A stretch of 61,103 nt of DNA, taken from assembly GCA_036567085.1 (NCBI GenBank), contig DATCVG010000025.1:1-61103 (forward strand), in the 5' to 3' direction. The DNA is from Methylopumilus sp036567085 (GTDB lineage: Bacteria > Pseudomonadota > Gammaproteobacteria > Burkholderiales > Methylophilaceae). Under the pieces are notes generated by a model, which did not search any database, was not told where the DNA came from, and saw nothing but the letters and a program-made list of their open reading frames with translations. A program made the position numbers and the translations under genes. Below, piece after piece: positions 53,499 through 61,103 of this stretch (the first letter of the stretch is position 1; each line of letters begins with the position of its first letter).

Positions 53499-55406
53499 AT
53501 GCCTGAAATAAGATTACCAGACGGATCTAAGCGACAATTTGAAAGTGACATTACTGTTGCAGATGTTGCACAAAATATTGGTGCAGGATTAGCCCGAGCA
53601 GCCCTTGCTGGTCGAGTCAATGATCAGTTAGTCGATCTTTCATTTGTCATTCGTGAAGATAGTGATCTTGCAATCATCACCGACAAAAATTCTGAGGGGC
53701 TTGAAGTGATTCGTCATTCAACAGCTCATCTTTTGGCATACGCTGTTAAAGAATTATTTCCAGACGCACAAGTGACGATTGGCCCTGTGATTGAACATGG
53801 GTTTTATTATGACTTTTCGTATTCGCGACCTTTCACACCAGAAGATTTAGAAAAAATTGAAAAGAAGATGACGGAAATTGCTAGTCGCGATTTACCGATC
53901 ACAAGAAAAGTATTGCCACGTAATGACGCAGTGGAATATTTCAAATCAATCAAAGAAAATTACAAGGCTGAAATTATTGAATCGATTCCTGCAGATCAAG
54001 AAGTCTCTTTATATTCCGAAGGCGAATTCACAGATCTCTGTCGCGGTCCTCATGTGCCATCGACTGGAAAATTAAAAGTATTTAAATTGATGAAAGTAGC
54101 AGGTGCTTATTGGCGCGGTGATTCTAAAAATGAAATGCTACAAAGAATCTACGGTACAGCATGGACAACTAAAGAAGACTTACAAAATCATCTCTTCATG
54201 TTAGAAGAAGCTGAAAAAAGAGATCATCGTAAATTAGGTAAGCAACTCGATTTATTTCATATGCAAGATGAAGCGCCTGGCATGGTGTTTTGGCATCCTA
54301 AGGGATGGTCGATTTGGCAAGAAGTTGAACATTACATGCGAAAGATGTTCTTGGATTTTGGGTATCAAGAAGTTAAAACACCCACGGTCATGGATAAGAC
54401 TTTGTGGGAAAAATCTGGACATTGGCAAAATTATCGCGACAACATGTTTACAACTTCATCTGAAAATAGAGATTATGCAGTGAAGCCTATGAACTGCCCT
54501 GGCCATATTCAAATCTTTAATAATGCCCTACACAGCTATCGTGAATTACCTTTAAGACTTGCGGAATTTGGTTCATGTCACCGCAACGAACCTTCAGGAT
54601 CGCTTCATGGGTTAATGCGCGTAAGAGGGTTTACTCAAGATGATGCCCATATTTTTTGTACCGAAGAACAAATTAAAGATGAAGTAGCTCAATTCATTGT
54701 CATGCTCTTTAAGGCTTACGAGGACTTTGGATTTAAGGATGTTTTAGTGAAACTATCCACTCGCCCTGAAAAACGCGTGGGTACTGATGAGATATGGGAC
54801 AAGGCAGAAACTGCCCTTAAAGCTGCTTTAGAAGAAAATAAGCTCGAATTCGACCTTCAGCCCGGCGAAGGGGCTTTTTACGGCCCAAAGATCGAATTTA
54901 CCCTAAAAGACAGTTTAAGTCGTCTTTGGCAGTGCGGTACGATCCAGCTCGATTTTAATTTACCTGAGCGTCTCGGTGCTGAATATGTCACAGAAGATAA
55001 TAGCCGTAAGCATCCCGTGATGTTACATCGAGCCATTGTAGGCTCTATGGAGCGTTTTATTGGGATTCTGATTGAGCATTACTCGGGTGCCATGCCCCTC
55101 TGGCTTGCCCCTACTCAAGCGGTTATCCTCAATATTGCCGATGCCCATGCAGACTATGCCTCAAAAGTCATGGATGAACTCAAGAAAAACCACATCCGAT
55201 GCGATTCTGACTTGAGAAATGAGAAAATAACCTATAAAATACGCGAACATAGCTTACAAAAGATTCCTTATCTCTTAATAGTAGGAGAAAAGGAAATGGA
55301 AGCTGGGCAAGTTGCCGTGCGAACCCGAAAAGGCGAAGACTTAGGATCTATGTCGATTAAGTCATTGATTGATCGACTAAATCAGGAAGTTCAAACTAAA
55401 GTCTAG
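53499..55406 (+). CDS. thrS: Threonyl-tRNA synthetase
   Basis: Class II aminoacyl-tRNA synthetase charging tRNA-Thr. Domains in order: TGS (residues 1-61), the SAD editing domain with its HSTAHLLAYA zinc site and the LCRGPHVPSTG loop, the catalytic core (YAVKPMNCPGHIQIF with the zinc cysteine, then FGSCHRNEPSG and the HAIVGS-like VMLHRAIVGSMERFIGIL) and the C-terminal anticodon-binding domain. At 635 residues it is normal. infC follows after 46 bp without a terminator. I saw no convincing operator for ThrS autoregulation in the 82-bp leader. Confidence 0.97.
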   Translation: MPEIRLPDGSKRQFESDITVADVAQNIGAGLARAALAGRVNDQLVDLSFVIREDSDLAIITDKNSEGLEVIRHSTAHLLAYAVKELFPDAQVTIGPVIEHGFYYDFSYSRPFTPEDLEKIEKKMTEIASRDLPITRKVLPRNDAVEYFKSIKENYKAEIIESIPADQEVSLYSEGEFTDLCRGPHVPSTGKLKVFKLMKVAGAYWRGDSKNEMLQRIYGTAWTTKEDLQNHLFMLEEAEKRDHRKLGKQLDLFHMQDEAPGMVFWHPKGWSIWQEVEHYMRKMFLDFGYQEVKTPTVMDKTLWEKSGHWQNYRDNMFTTSSENRDYAVKPMNCPGHIQIFNNALHSYRELPLRLAEFGSCHRNEPSGSLHGLMRVRGFTQDDAHIFCTEEQIKDEVAQFIVMLFKAYEDFGFKDVLVKLSTRPEKRVGTDEIWDKAETALKAALEENKLEFDLQPGEGAFYGPKIEFTLKDSLSRLWQCGTIQLDFNLPERLGAEYVTEDNSRKHPVMLHRAIVGSMERFIGILIEHYSGAMPLWLAPTQAVILNIADAHADYASKVMDELKKNHIRCDSDLRNEKITYKIREHSLQKIPYLLIVGEKEMEAGQVAVRTRKGEDLGSMSIKSLIDRLNQEVQTKV

Positions 55407-55452
55407 TCACAAGGTAGCGCGGTTTTTCTTTTATATTTACAGGGGATTTGTT

Positions 55453-56007
55453 ATCGCTCAAGAAAAAGAAGTCAGAATTAACGGGGATATTACAGCTCCA
55501 GAAATTCGATTAATTGGCTTAAACGGCGAAGCGCTTGGCATAGTGACACTAGCTGAGGCGTTTGCAAAAGCAGAAGAGATAGATATTGATTTAGTGGAAA
55601 TTGCTCCACAAGCCCAACCCCCCGTATGTCGATTACTCGATTACGGTAAGTTTAAATATGCAGAAAGTAAAAAGCAACACGAAACCCGCTTAAAACAAAA
55701 GCAGGTCAAGATTAAAGAAGTGAAGTTTAGACCAGGCACTGATGACGGTGATTACAACATCAAAATACGAAACCTCATTGGATTCCTTACCGATGGCGAT
55801 AAGGCGAAAATCACCTTACGTTTTAGAGGTCGAGAAATAACACATCAAGAATATGGATTAGCAATTCTAAAACGTGTTGAGCAAGATTTAATGGAATACG
55901 CAGTCGTCGAACAATTTCCAAAAATGGAAGGTCGACAAATGGTGATGGTTTTGGCTCCGCAAAAAAAAGCCAAAGCAAAAACCAAAGAAGCAAAAGTTTC
56001 TGAGTGA
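55453..56007 (+). CDS. infC: Translation initiation factor IF-3, AUC start
   Basis: Blocks premature 30S-50S joining and monitors start-codon choice. The N-domain motif RINGDITAPEIRLIGLNGE and the central DLVEIAPQAQPPVCRLLDYGKFKY are diagnostic, and the C-domain has FRGREITHQEYG. Homology extends well upstream of the first standard start (GTG at 55543), so the gene begins earlier. No in-frame ATG, GTG or TTG exists between the thrS stop and that point. The ATC at 55453 has an AGGGGA ribosome site six bases upstream and gives 184 residues. A non-AUG start of this class underlies IF-3 autoregulation in E. coli (AUU). Confidence 0.92.
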   Translation: MAQEKEVRINGDITAPEIRLIGLNGEALGIVTLAEAFAKAEEIDIDLVEIAPQAQPPVCRLLDYGKFKYAESKKQHETRLKQKQVKIKEVKFRPGTDDGDYNIKIRNLIGFLTDGDKAKITLRFRGREITHQEYGLAILKRVEQDLMEYAVVEQFPKMEGRQMVMVLAPQKKAKAKTKEAKVSE

Positions 56008-56059
56008 TACGGCTTAAACGGCATGCCTAAGCACTCTCAATACTCTAAAGGAGATTAAA

Positions 56060-56257
56060 ATGCCAAAAATGAAAACAAAAAGTGGCGCAAAAAAGCGCTT
56101 CAAGTTTTTAGGAAGTGGTATGGTAAAGAGAACGCGTTCTCATTTACGTCATATCTTGACCAAAAAGACAACGAAACAAAAACGTAATCTTAGAGGCACT
56201 GTCCTCATTTCAGCAACCGATATCAAACGCGTTCGCGCGATGATGCCAACTCAATAA
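56060..56257 (+). CDS. rpmI: Large ribosomal subunit protein bL35
   Basis: A 65-residue basic ribosomal protein with the family opening PKMKTKSGAKKRFKFLGSGMVKR and the end RVRAMMPTQ-like tail. It is preceded by a near-perfect AAAGGAG ribosome site and followed 10 bp later by rplT. In E. coli its leader is the target of L20 feedback; the 52-bp space after infC here holds a GGCATGCC palindrome, but no proven operator. Confidence 0.97.
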   Translation: MPKMKTKSGAKKRFKFLGSGMVKRTRSHLRHILTKKTTKQKRNLRGTVLISATDIKRVRAMMPTQ

Positions 56258-56267
56258 GGAGAATAAT

Positions 56268-56630
56268 ATGCCTAGAGTAAAACGTGGTGTCACCGCTAGA
56301 GCAAAACATAAAAAAGTTTTAGCGCTTGCTAAAGGTTATCGCGGACGTCGTAAAAATGTATACCGCATAGCTAAACAAGCTGTGATGAAGGCCGGTCAGT
56401 ACGCATACCGTGACCGTCGTCAGAAAAAACGTCAATTTAGATCATTATGGATTGCGCGTATTAATGCAGCAGCTCGTGAGTGTGGGCTTACATATAGCCG
56501 TTTCATGAATGGCCTTAAGAAAGCTTCGATCGAAGTAGATCGTAAGGTATTAGCAGATATGGCAGTATTCGATAAAGCAGCTTTTGCTAAGTTCGTCGAA
56601 ATCGCTAAATCTGGTTCAGGAGCAGCATAA
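56268..56630 (+). CDS. rplT: Large ribosomal subunit protein bL20
   Basis: A 120-residue basic protein needed for early 50S assembly. It opens with PRVKRGVTARAKHKKVLALAKGYRGRRKNVYRIAK and keeps the YAYRDRRQKKRQFRSLWIARINAAARECGLTYSRFMNGLKKA signature. Normal length. The gene is followed by a strong terminator, ending the ribosomal transcript in part or whole. Confidence 0.98.
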   Translation: MPRVKRGVTARAKHKKVLALAKGYRGRRKNVYRIAKQAVMKAGQYAYRDRRQKKRQFRSLWIARINAAARECGLTYSRFMNGLKKASIEVDRKVLADMAVFDKAAFAKFVEIAKSGSGAA

Positions 56631-56645
56631 AAAATATTAATTTTG

Positions 56646-56674
56646 AAAAGGAGGCTTCTAGCCTCCTTTTTTTT
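56646..56674 (+). terminator. Rho-independent terminator between rplT and pheS
   Basis: A 10-bp perfect stem (AAAAGGAGGC at 56646-56655 and GCCTCCTTTT at 56661-56670) with a TTCTA loop is followed by more T residues, eight in a row from 56667. It begins 15 bp after the rplT stop and ends 16 bp before the pheS ATG. Confidence 0.92.
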
Positions 56675-56690
56675 ATTAAAATGATAGTCA

Positions 56691-57674
56691 ATGAATAATC
56701 TCCAACACACCTTAAAAGAAGCCTATGAAGATTTTGATCAGTGTCAGACTGTGACCGATCTTGATCAGGCTAAAGCTAAATACTTAGGTAAAAGTGGCGT
56801 TTTAACAGAAGCACTCAAATCATTAGGTAAATTATCCGCAGAAGATAGACCTAAAGTAGGCGCTGAAATTAATGTTGTTAAGCAGGGCGTTGAAGAAGCA
56901 TTAGAAAAAAGACGTGAAGCTATTCTTTATGCCTCGCAAGCAAAACAACTTGCTGAAGAATCGTTGGATGTGACTTTACCCTCACGAAAAGAGGATCAAG
57001 GTAGTTTACATCCTGTCACACAAACACTTCATCGCGTTGAATCACTTTTTCATTCCATCGGATTCTCAGTGGCACATGGCCCACAAATTGAATCAGATTT
57101 TTATAATTTCACCGCACTTAATATTCCAGAATCACACCCAGCGCGTGCGATGCATGACACATTTTATATCAATGAATCTTATGTATTAAGAACGCACACA
57201 TCCCCTGTGCAAATTCGTCATTTAGAAAAAAATAAACCACCACTCAAAATTATTTCACCAGGTCGTGTTTATCGTGTTGATTCAGATGCAACCCACTCAC
57301 CAATGTTTCATCAAGTGGAAGGTTTATGGGTTGATCAACAAGTAAGTTTTGCAGATCTTAAAGGTATCATCGAAGATTTTCTTCAAAACTTTTTTGAGAA
57401 TAAAGATTTAAAAGTGCGCTTCAGACCTTCGTACTTTCCTTTCACAGAACCCTCAGCTGAAATAGATATGAGCTGGAAGGGCGGTTGGCTCGAGATTGGC
57501 GGCTGCGGCATGGTTCACCCAGAAGTATTCAAACATGTGGGTATCGATTCAAATCAATACCAAGGCTTTGCTTTTGGCTTAGGTATAGAACGTTTAACTA
57601 TGTTGCGTTATGGCGTTCAAGATTTACGCCACTTTTTTAATAACGATTTACGCTTTCTTCAGCAATTTATTTAA
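56691..57674 (+). CDS. pheS: Phenylalanyl-tRNA synthetase alpha subunit
   Basis: Catalytic subunit of the class II PheRS tetramer. An N-terminal coiled-coil (about residues 1-85) binds tRNA. The class II motifs are seen in HTSPVQIRHL, SPGRVYRVDSDATHSPMFHQVEGLWVD and the end GGCGMVHPEV...FGLGIERLTMLRYGV. At 327 residues it equals E. coli PheS. It lies close after a terminator, with no room for an ordinary independent promoter other than one overlapping the hairpin. pheT follows by 12 bp. Confidence 0.97.
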   Translation: MNNLQHTLKEAYEDFDQCQTVTDLDQAKAKYLGKSGVLTEALKSLGKLSAEDRPKVGAEINVVKQGVEEALEKRREAILYASQAKQLAEESLDVTLPSRKEDQGSLHPVTQTLHRVESLFHSIGFSVAHGPQIESDFYNFTALNIPESHPARAMHDTFYINESYVLRTHTSPVQIRHLEKNKPPLKIISPGRVYRVDSDATHSPMFHQVEGLWVDQQVSFADLKGIIEDFLQNFFENKDLKVRFRPSYFPFTEPSAEIDMSWKGGWLEIGGCGMVHPEVFKHVGIDSNQYQGFAFGLGIERLTMLRYGVQDLRHFFNNDLRFLQQFI

Positions 57675-57686
57675 AGACATTTTAAT

Positions 57687-60038
57687 ATGCAATTTTCTGA
57701 AAACTGGTTAAGGTCATACCTTCATACATCACTCGATAGTGATGCGCTTAACCACGTCATGATTATGGCAGGATTAGATGTTGATGATTCTCATCCTCTA
57801 GGAGCATCTTTTAGCCATGTTGTAGTTGGTGAGATTGTAGCTATTAAAAAACACCCTGATGCAGATCGACTTCAAGTATGTGATGTCAATATCGGTGAAA
57901 AGTCATTACAAATTGTTTGTGGTGCATCTAATGCGAGACAAGGTATTAAAGTAGCATGTGCTTTAGTAGGCGCTAAATTACCCTCGATTGATATCAAAGA
58001 AGCAAAAGTACGAGGAGTTGAATCCTTCGGTATGCTGTGCTCATTGAAGGAATTAGGATTAGCTGAAGAAGCTGATGGCATTCTAGAGCTCAACCATGAT
58101 TTAAAAAACGGTACAGATTTAAGAGTGGCGCTTGATCTTAATGATCAAATTACAACATTAAAATTAACACCTAATCGAAGTGATTGTTTAAGTGTTTGGG
58201 GTATAGCTCGAGAAGTGGCAGCTATTACTGCGTCTTCACTTTCTCCTATCCATTATGATGTTAATCTAATCAAGCAAAGCGATAAGAAAAATGTAATCGT
58301 TGAAGAAAAAGCAGCATGTCCGCGTTATTGTGGTCGCATCATTAAAAATGTAGATAACACAAAATCGTTGCCTGAATGGATGACGTCAAGACTTGAGCGT
58401 TCCAATATTAAATCTATCAGTCCTATTGTCGATATTACGAATTATGTGTTGCTTGAAATTGGACAGCCACTGCATGCATTTGACTATGAAAAATTACAAG
58501 GTGATATCGTGGTTAGATTCGCAAAGCCTGAAGAGCCGATACATCTTCTTAATGATACAAAAATTAAATTATCAAAAAAAGATTTAGTGATTGCAGATCA
58601 CTCAGGTGCAATTGCATTTGCAGGGGTGATGGGTGGGATGCCTTCATCAGTGACTGATAATACTCAAACTATTTTCTTGGAAAGTGCTTTTTTTGATCCC
58701 ATTGTGATTGCTGGTAAAGCGAGAGCATATAACTTATCTACAGACTCATCTTATCGTTTTGAACGCGGTGTAGATTTTTCCAATACACGACATGCACTAG
58801 AACGTGCAACATCTCTTATTATTGAATACTGTGGTGGAGAAGCAGGAGAGATTACAGAAGTTTTAAATGCGTTACCAAAGCGTAATGAAATTCATCTAAG
58901 ACTTAAAAAATTAAATGCTATCTTAGGTATTGAAGTTCCTAGCCAAGATGTTGAGCGAATATTTATACAATTAGGTTTTGAAGTCAATAAAACAATCGAA
59001 GGATTTAAAGTTACACCACCTTCTTATCGTTTTGATATTGCGATTGAAGAGGATCTAATTGAGGAGGTTGTACGATTATATGGCTACGATAAAATTCCTT
59101 CCCATCACCCCCTGAGCCATCAAGCGATGTTACCTACATCGGGTACTTATCATCGTGACCTTAAAGAAGCACTCACATCTCGAGGTTTTTATGAGGTAGT
59201 GACTTATAGCTTTATTGAGGATGAGGTTGAGAAATCATTACACGGAAATACCAATCCGATTCAATTACAGAATCCAATTGCAAGTCAGATGTCGACGATG
59301 CGATCATCTTTATGGGGTAGTCACCTTGAAGTTTTAACTTACAATTTAAATCGCCAAGTATCGCGTTTAAATATTTTTGAAATTGCTCAAACCTTTCATG
59401 GTTTAAAAAAAGATTTTATTGAGACCGAAGTCATATCAGGACTAAGTTACGGTAGTTTTATGCCTGAGCAGTGGGCTGAAAAAATTCGCGATATTGACTT
59501 TTATGACATAAAAGCACATGTTGAAGCTTTAACATCTAAAGTGCTCACATTTAAAAAAAGTGATAAAACTCCATCAGCGCTTCATCCAGGACAATCAGCA
59601 GAGGTCATTTTGGACGCTCAGTCGATAGGTTGGGTGGGTAAATTACATCCAAAATGGCAGCAACATTTTTCCTTCCCTAAAGCCCCCTTTATTTTTGAGT
59701 TAAAAATAGAGAGGCTTTTAGAAGACAAGATATTTAAATACGAAGAAATCTCAAAATTTCTCCCGATAAGACGTGATATTGCTGTCGTGGTGGACGACTC
59801 AGTCGAGGTGGATTCGATTTTAGATGCGGTAAATAAGGCTAAAATTCCGTTCTTAAATCATATAGCTCTATTCGATCTTTACCAAGGAAAAGGCATCGCC
59901 GAAAATAAAAAAAGTGTTGCATTTCTGATACTTATGCAGGATACTTCAAAGACCTTAGTTGATAGTGAAGCTGATTTTTCTGTATCAAAAATCGTTGAAT
60001 TACTTGAAAAACAATTTGGTGCAACGCTCCGCAACTAA
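57687..60038 (+). CDS. pheT: Phenylalanyl-tRNA synthetase beta subunit
   Basis: Structural and editing subunit of PheRS. Domains in order: an EMAP-type OB fold near residues 40-150 (HPDADRLQVCDVNIG), the B3/B4 editing domain (PLHAFDYEKL, AFAGVMGG, STDSSYRFERGVD), B5 near 405-475, the catalytic-like core (VRLYGYDKIPSHHP) and a C-terminal FDX-ACB anticodon-binding domain from about 690. At 783 residues it is normal. ihfA follows at 35 bp. Confidence 0.97.
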   Translation: MQFSENWLRSYLHTSLDSDALNHVMIMAGLDVDDSHPLGASFSHVVVGEIVAIKKHPDADRLQVCDVNIGEKSLQIVCGASNARQGIKVACALVGAKLPSIDIKEAKVRGVESFGMLCSLKELGLAEEADGILELNHDLKNGTDLRVALDLNDQITTLKLTPNRSDCLSVWGIAREVAAITASSLSPIHYDVNLIKQSDKKNVIVEEKAACPRYCGRIIKNVDNTKSLPEWMTSRLERSNIKSISPIVDITNYVLLEIGQPLHAFDYEKLQGDIVVRFAKPEEPIHLLNDTKIKLSKKDLVIADHSGAIAFAGVMGGMPSSVTDNTQTIFLESAFFDPIVIAGKARAYNLSTDSSYRFERGVDFSNTRHALERATSLIIEYCGGEAGEITEVLNALPKRNEIHLRLKKLNAILGIEVPSQDVERIFIQLGFEVNKTIEGFKVTPPSYRFDIAIEEDLIEEVVRLYGYDKIPSHHPLSHQAMLPTSGTYHRDLKEALTSRGFYEVVTYSFIEDEVEKSLHGNTNPIQLQNPIASQMSTMRSSLWGSHLEVLTYNLNRQVSRLNIFEIAQTFHGLKKDFIETEVISGLSYGSFMPEQWAEKIRDIDFYDIKAHVEALTSKVLTFKKSDKTPSALHPGQSAEVILDAQSIGWVGKLHPKWQQHFSFPKAPFIFELKIERLLEDKIFKYEEISKFLPIRRDIAVVVDDSVEVDSILDAVNKAKIPFLNHIALFDLYQGKGIAENKKSVAFLILMQDTSKTLVDSEADFSVSKIVELLEKQFGATLRN

Positions 60039-60073
60039 TCCCATATTTAATACCGATTTAAAAGTAGGCCGTT

Positions 60074-60376
60074 ATGACATTAACTAAAGCAGATTTATCA
60101 GAAATACTATTTGACCGTGTAGGTTTAAATAAGCGTGAAGCCAAAGATATGGTAGAAGCCTTTTTTGAAGAAATTCGAATTGCACTTGAAAATGGCGACA
60201 CTATCAAATTATCTGGTTTTGGTAATTTTGAATTAAGAAAAAAATCAGAAAGACCAGGTCGCAATCCTAAAACGGGCGAAGAGATCCCTATCAAAGCAAG
60301 ACGTGTAGTGACTTTTCACGCAAGTCAAAAACTAAAAAGCAATGTAGAAGAGAACTACTCTGGAAAGAAAGCTTAA
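60074..60376 (+). CDS. ihfA: Integration host factor alpha subunit
   Basis: DNA-bending nucleoid protein of the HU/IHF family, dimer with IhfB. The signature is LTKADLSEILFD at the start and GFGNFELRKKSERPGRNPKTGEEIPIKARRVVTFHAS in the DNA-binding arm, with the conserved proline at the tip. At 100 residues it is normal. The pheT-ihfA-merR order is widespread. The end of the coding region overlaps the MerR frame by 17 nt. Confidence 0.96.
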   Translation: MTLTKADLSEILFDRVGLNKREAKDMVEAFFEEIRIALENGDTIKLSGFGNFELRKKSERPGRNPKTGEEIPIKARRVVTFHASQKLKSNVEENYSGKKA

Positions 60377-60800
60377 ATCCCCCGTCTTACCTGAAATACC
60401 TTCTAAGAGATATTTTGCAATCGGAGAGGTAAGTGAGCTTTGTCTCGTCAAGGCACATGTGCTTCGATATTGGGAGCAGGAGTTTGATCAACTCAAAGAC
60501 ATCAAACGACGCGGCAATCGACGTTATTATCAATTACCTGAAGTGCTTCTCATTCGTAAAATTAGAGAGCTCCTTCATGATGAAGGCTTTACAATTCAAG
60601 GGGCTAAACAGCGACTTAAAGATAAAAATTTTGTTAAGGAAGTAAAGCAAGCTGAGCCTCCTAGAGAATTTCAAGTGACCAAGCAGGGTCAAGTTGAATT
60701 GCCTTTAGAAAATCTCAACCAATCCAATTCTCTTGCTGGTCTTAATATCAAATCGATTAAAGACGAATTGCTCAGTATTATCGAGCTACTTAAAAAGTAA
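60360..60800 (+). CDS. MerR family transcriptional regulator, apparent CUG start
   Basis: A 146-residue regulator with an N-terminal MerR winged helix-turn-helix. The DNA-binding part reads KRYFAIGEVSELCLVKAHVLRYWEQEFDQLKDIKRRGNRRYYQLPEV, then a dimer helix. Homologues following ihfA open with a short S-P-x-L-P-x-I-P-x-K-R-Y-F leader, and this frame encodes it. No in-frame ATG, GTG or TTG lies upstream of GTG 60459, which would delete most of the winged helix. CTG at 60360 fits the expected N-terminus and has GAAGAG seven bases upstream. Target genes and ligand are unknown. Confidence 0.85.
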   Translation: MERKLKSPVLPEIPSKRYFAIGEVSELCLVKAHVLRYWEQEFDQLKDIKRRGNRRYYQLPEVLLIRKIRELLHDEGFTIQGAKQRLKDKNFVKEVKQAEPPREFQVTKQGQVELPLENLNQSNSLAGLNIKSIKDELLSIIELLKK

Positions 60801-60820
60801 TTCATCATTGTTTTAGTTTT

Positions 60821-60897
60821 CGGGGCGTAGCGCAGCCTGGTAGCGTACTTGCATGGGGTGCAAGGGGTCGTGAGTTCGAATCTCACCGCTCCGACCA
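60821..60897 (+). tRNA. tRNA-Pro(GGG)
   Basis: A 77-nt cloverleaf with acceptor stem CGGGGCG/CGCTCCG (one G-T pair), anticodon GGG at 60855-60857 in the CTTGC/GCAAG arm, the T-loop TTCGAAT and encoded CCA. It closes the thrS-to-merR block, as in related genomes. Confidence 0.97.
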
Positions 60898-60986
60898 ATT
60901 AAAGCGATGAATTAGTTTTCAAAAATAGATTTCTTAGCCTTATAATTTTCATACATCTATAAAATCTAGTAATTCGTTCCGGGTGA

Positions 60987-61103
60987 GTCATTATAAAAAT
61001 CAATCAACCTTATCAGAATAAAACTTCATCGAAGCATCATGGTTCGATATTAAATAACCTGTGGGTGAGTTTTTTCTTTATCGCTTTTTTAAGTGCATTA
61101 TGG
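60987..61103 (+). CDS. 5' fragment of a probable inner-membrane protein, start uncertain
   Basis: An open frame runs from 60987 to the right edge. Its second half reads as the first hydrophobic helix of a membrane protein (LWVSFFFIAFLSALW), resembling the opening of nucleoside-recognition (SpmA-like) proteins. No ATG occurs in this frame. Possible starts are ATA/ATC codons near 60993-60999 behind a GGGTGAG element, ATA at 61047, or GTG at 61065, which would cut into the helix. The preceding 90 bp after tRNA-Pro show no gene. The family suggestion is weak because only about 37 codons are visible. Confidence 0.35.

Noticed and set aside
55404..55440. T-box-like sequence (AAGGTAGCGCGG) between thrS and infC
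   Set aside because: It lacks the full T-box core and antiterminator, lies after thrS and not before it, and T-boxes are not expected in this group.
60689..60898. Minus-strand 69-codon frame across tRNA-Pro
   Set aside because: Another typical false antisense-tRNA protein (R-F-E-L-T-T-P-C). It also overlaps the well-supported MerR gene.
1..61103. Search for CRISPR arrays, insertion sequences, phage genes, toxin-antitoxin pairs and secondary-metabolite clusters
   Set aside because: No direct repeat array, transposase, integrase, attachment site or biosynthetic cluster was recognised; the window is core genome throughout.

Overview
The window is a gene-dense, AT-rich stretch of chromosome. 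Its gene content and order suggest a betaproteobacterium, most likely a streamlined methylophilaceal lineage (OM43 / 'Ca. Methylopumilus' type). The family assignment is an inference from remembered gene orders: tpiA-secG-tRNA-Leu-nuoA..N-DUF2818; tRNA-Val-thrS-infC-rpmI-rplT-pheST-ihfA-merR-tRNA-Pro; uvrC-pgsA-tRNA-Gly-tRNA-Cys-tRNA-Leu; dapD-yffB-dapE-prmB. Intergenic gaps are mostly under 80 bp and many genes overlap by 1-11 nt. I see no insertion sequence, prophage, CRISPR array, toxin-antitoxin pair or rRNA, and no gene-free stretch longer than about 210 bp.

Layout. 1-2310: start of purL, then a Fur-controlled feoA-feoB iron-uptake pair, all on the minus strand. 2311-4277 (minus): PpiC foldase, BolA, YciI and YciB. 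4366-9485 (plus): PHP phosphoesterase, M50 protease, trpS, scpA-scpB and rluB. 9482-16719 (minus): the lysine/diaminopimelate cluster dapD-yffB-dapE-prmB, an M48 lipoprotein protease, kup and xseA. 16784-23297 (plus): dsbB, cysM, a PolB-like exonuclease, rlmD, a cytoplasmic-looking YkuD enzyme, a queuosine-precursor transporter, nagZ and a YccA-type membrane protein. 23330-30226: tadA, a PsiE-like protein, a nitroreductase and a thioredoxin, then the minus-strand operon purB-wrbA-DUF2069-surE-nlpD and rlmJ. 30302-36555 (plus): family-5 uracil-DNA glycosylase, a small tautomerase, uvrC, pgsA, three tRNAs, an RpfE-like protein and recJ.

36625-53299 (plus) is a co-directional run with no visible terminator: tpiA, secG, tRNA-Leu(GAG), all 14 complex I genes nuoA-N, DUF2818 and an NAD-epimerase-like gene. 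53340-60897 (plus) is the translation block: tRNA-Val, thrS, infC, rpmI, rplT, pheS, pheT, ihfA, a MerR regulator and tRNA-Pro(GGG). The window ends in the first codons of a probable membrane protein.

The region is mainly housekeeping: respiration, translation, DNA repair and chromosome segregation, cell-envelope upkeep, purine and lysine synthesis. I did not find a new defence, mobile or biosynthetic system. The points worth a second look are small: infC has no standard start and appears to use AUC; the MerR gene has no standard start and appears to use CUG; a YkuD enzyme without a signal peptide lies near nagZ and may be a peptidoglycan-recycling L,D-carboxypeptidase; a terminator-like hairpin sits between two tRNA genes; nlpD has lost its usual rpoS neighbour; and the dehydrogenase-like gene ending the nuo run lacks its catalytic lysine.
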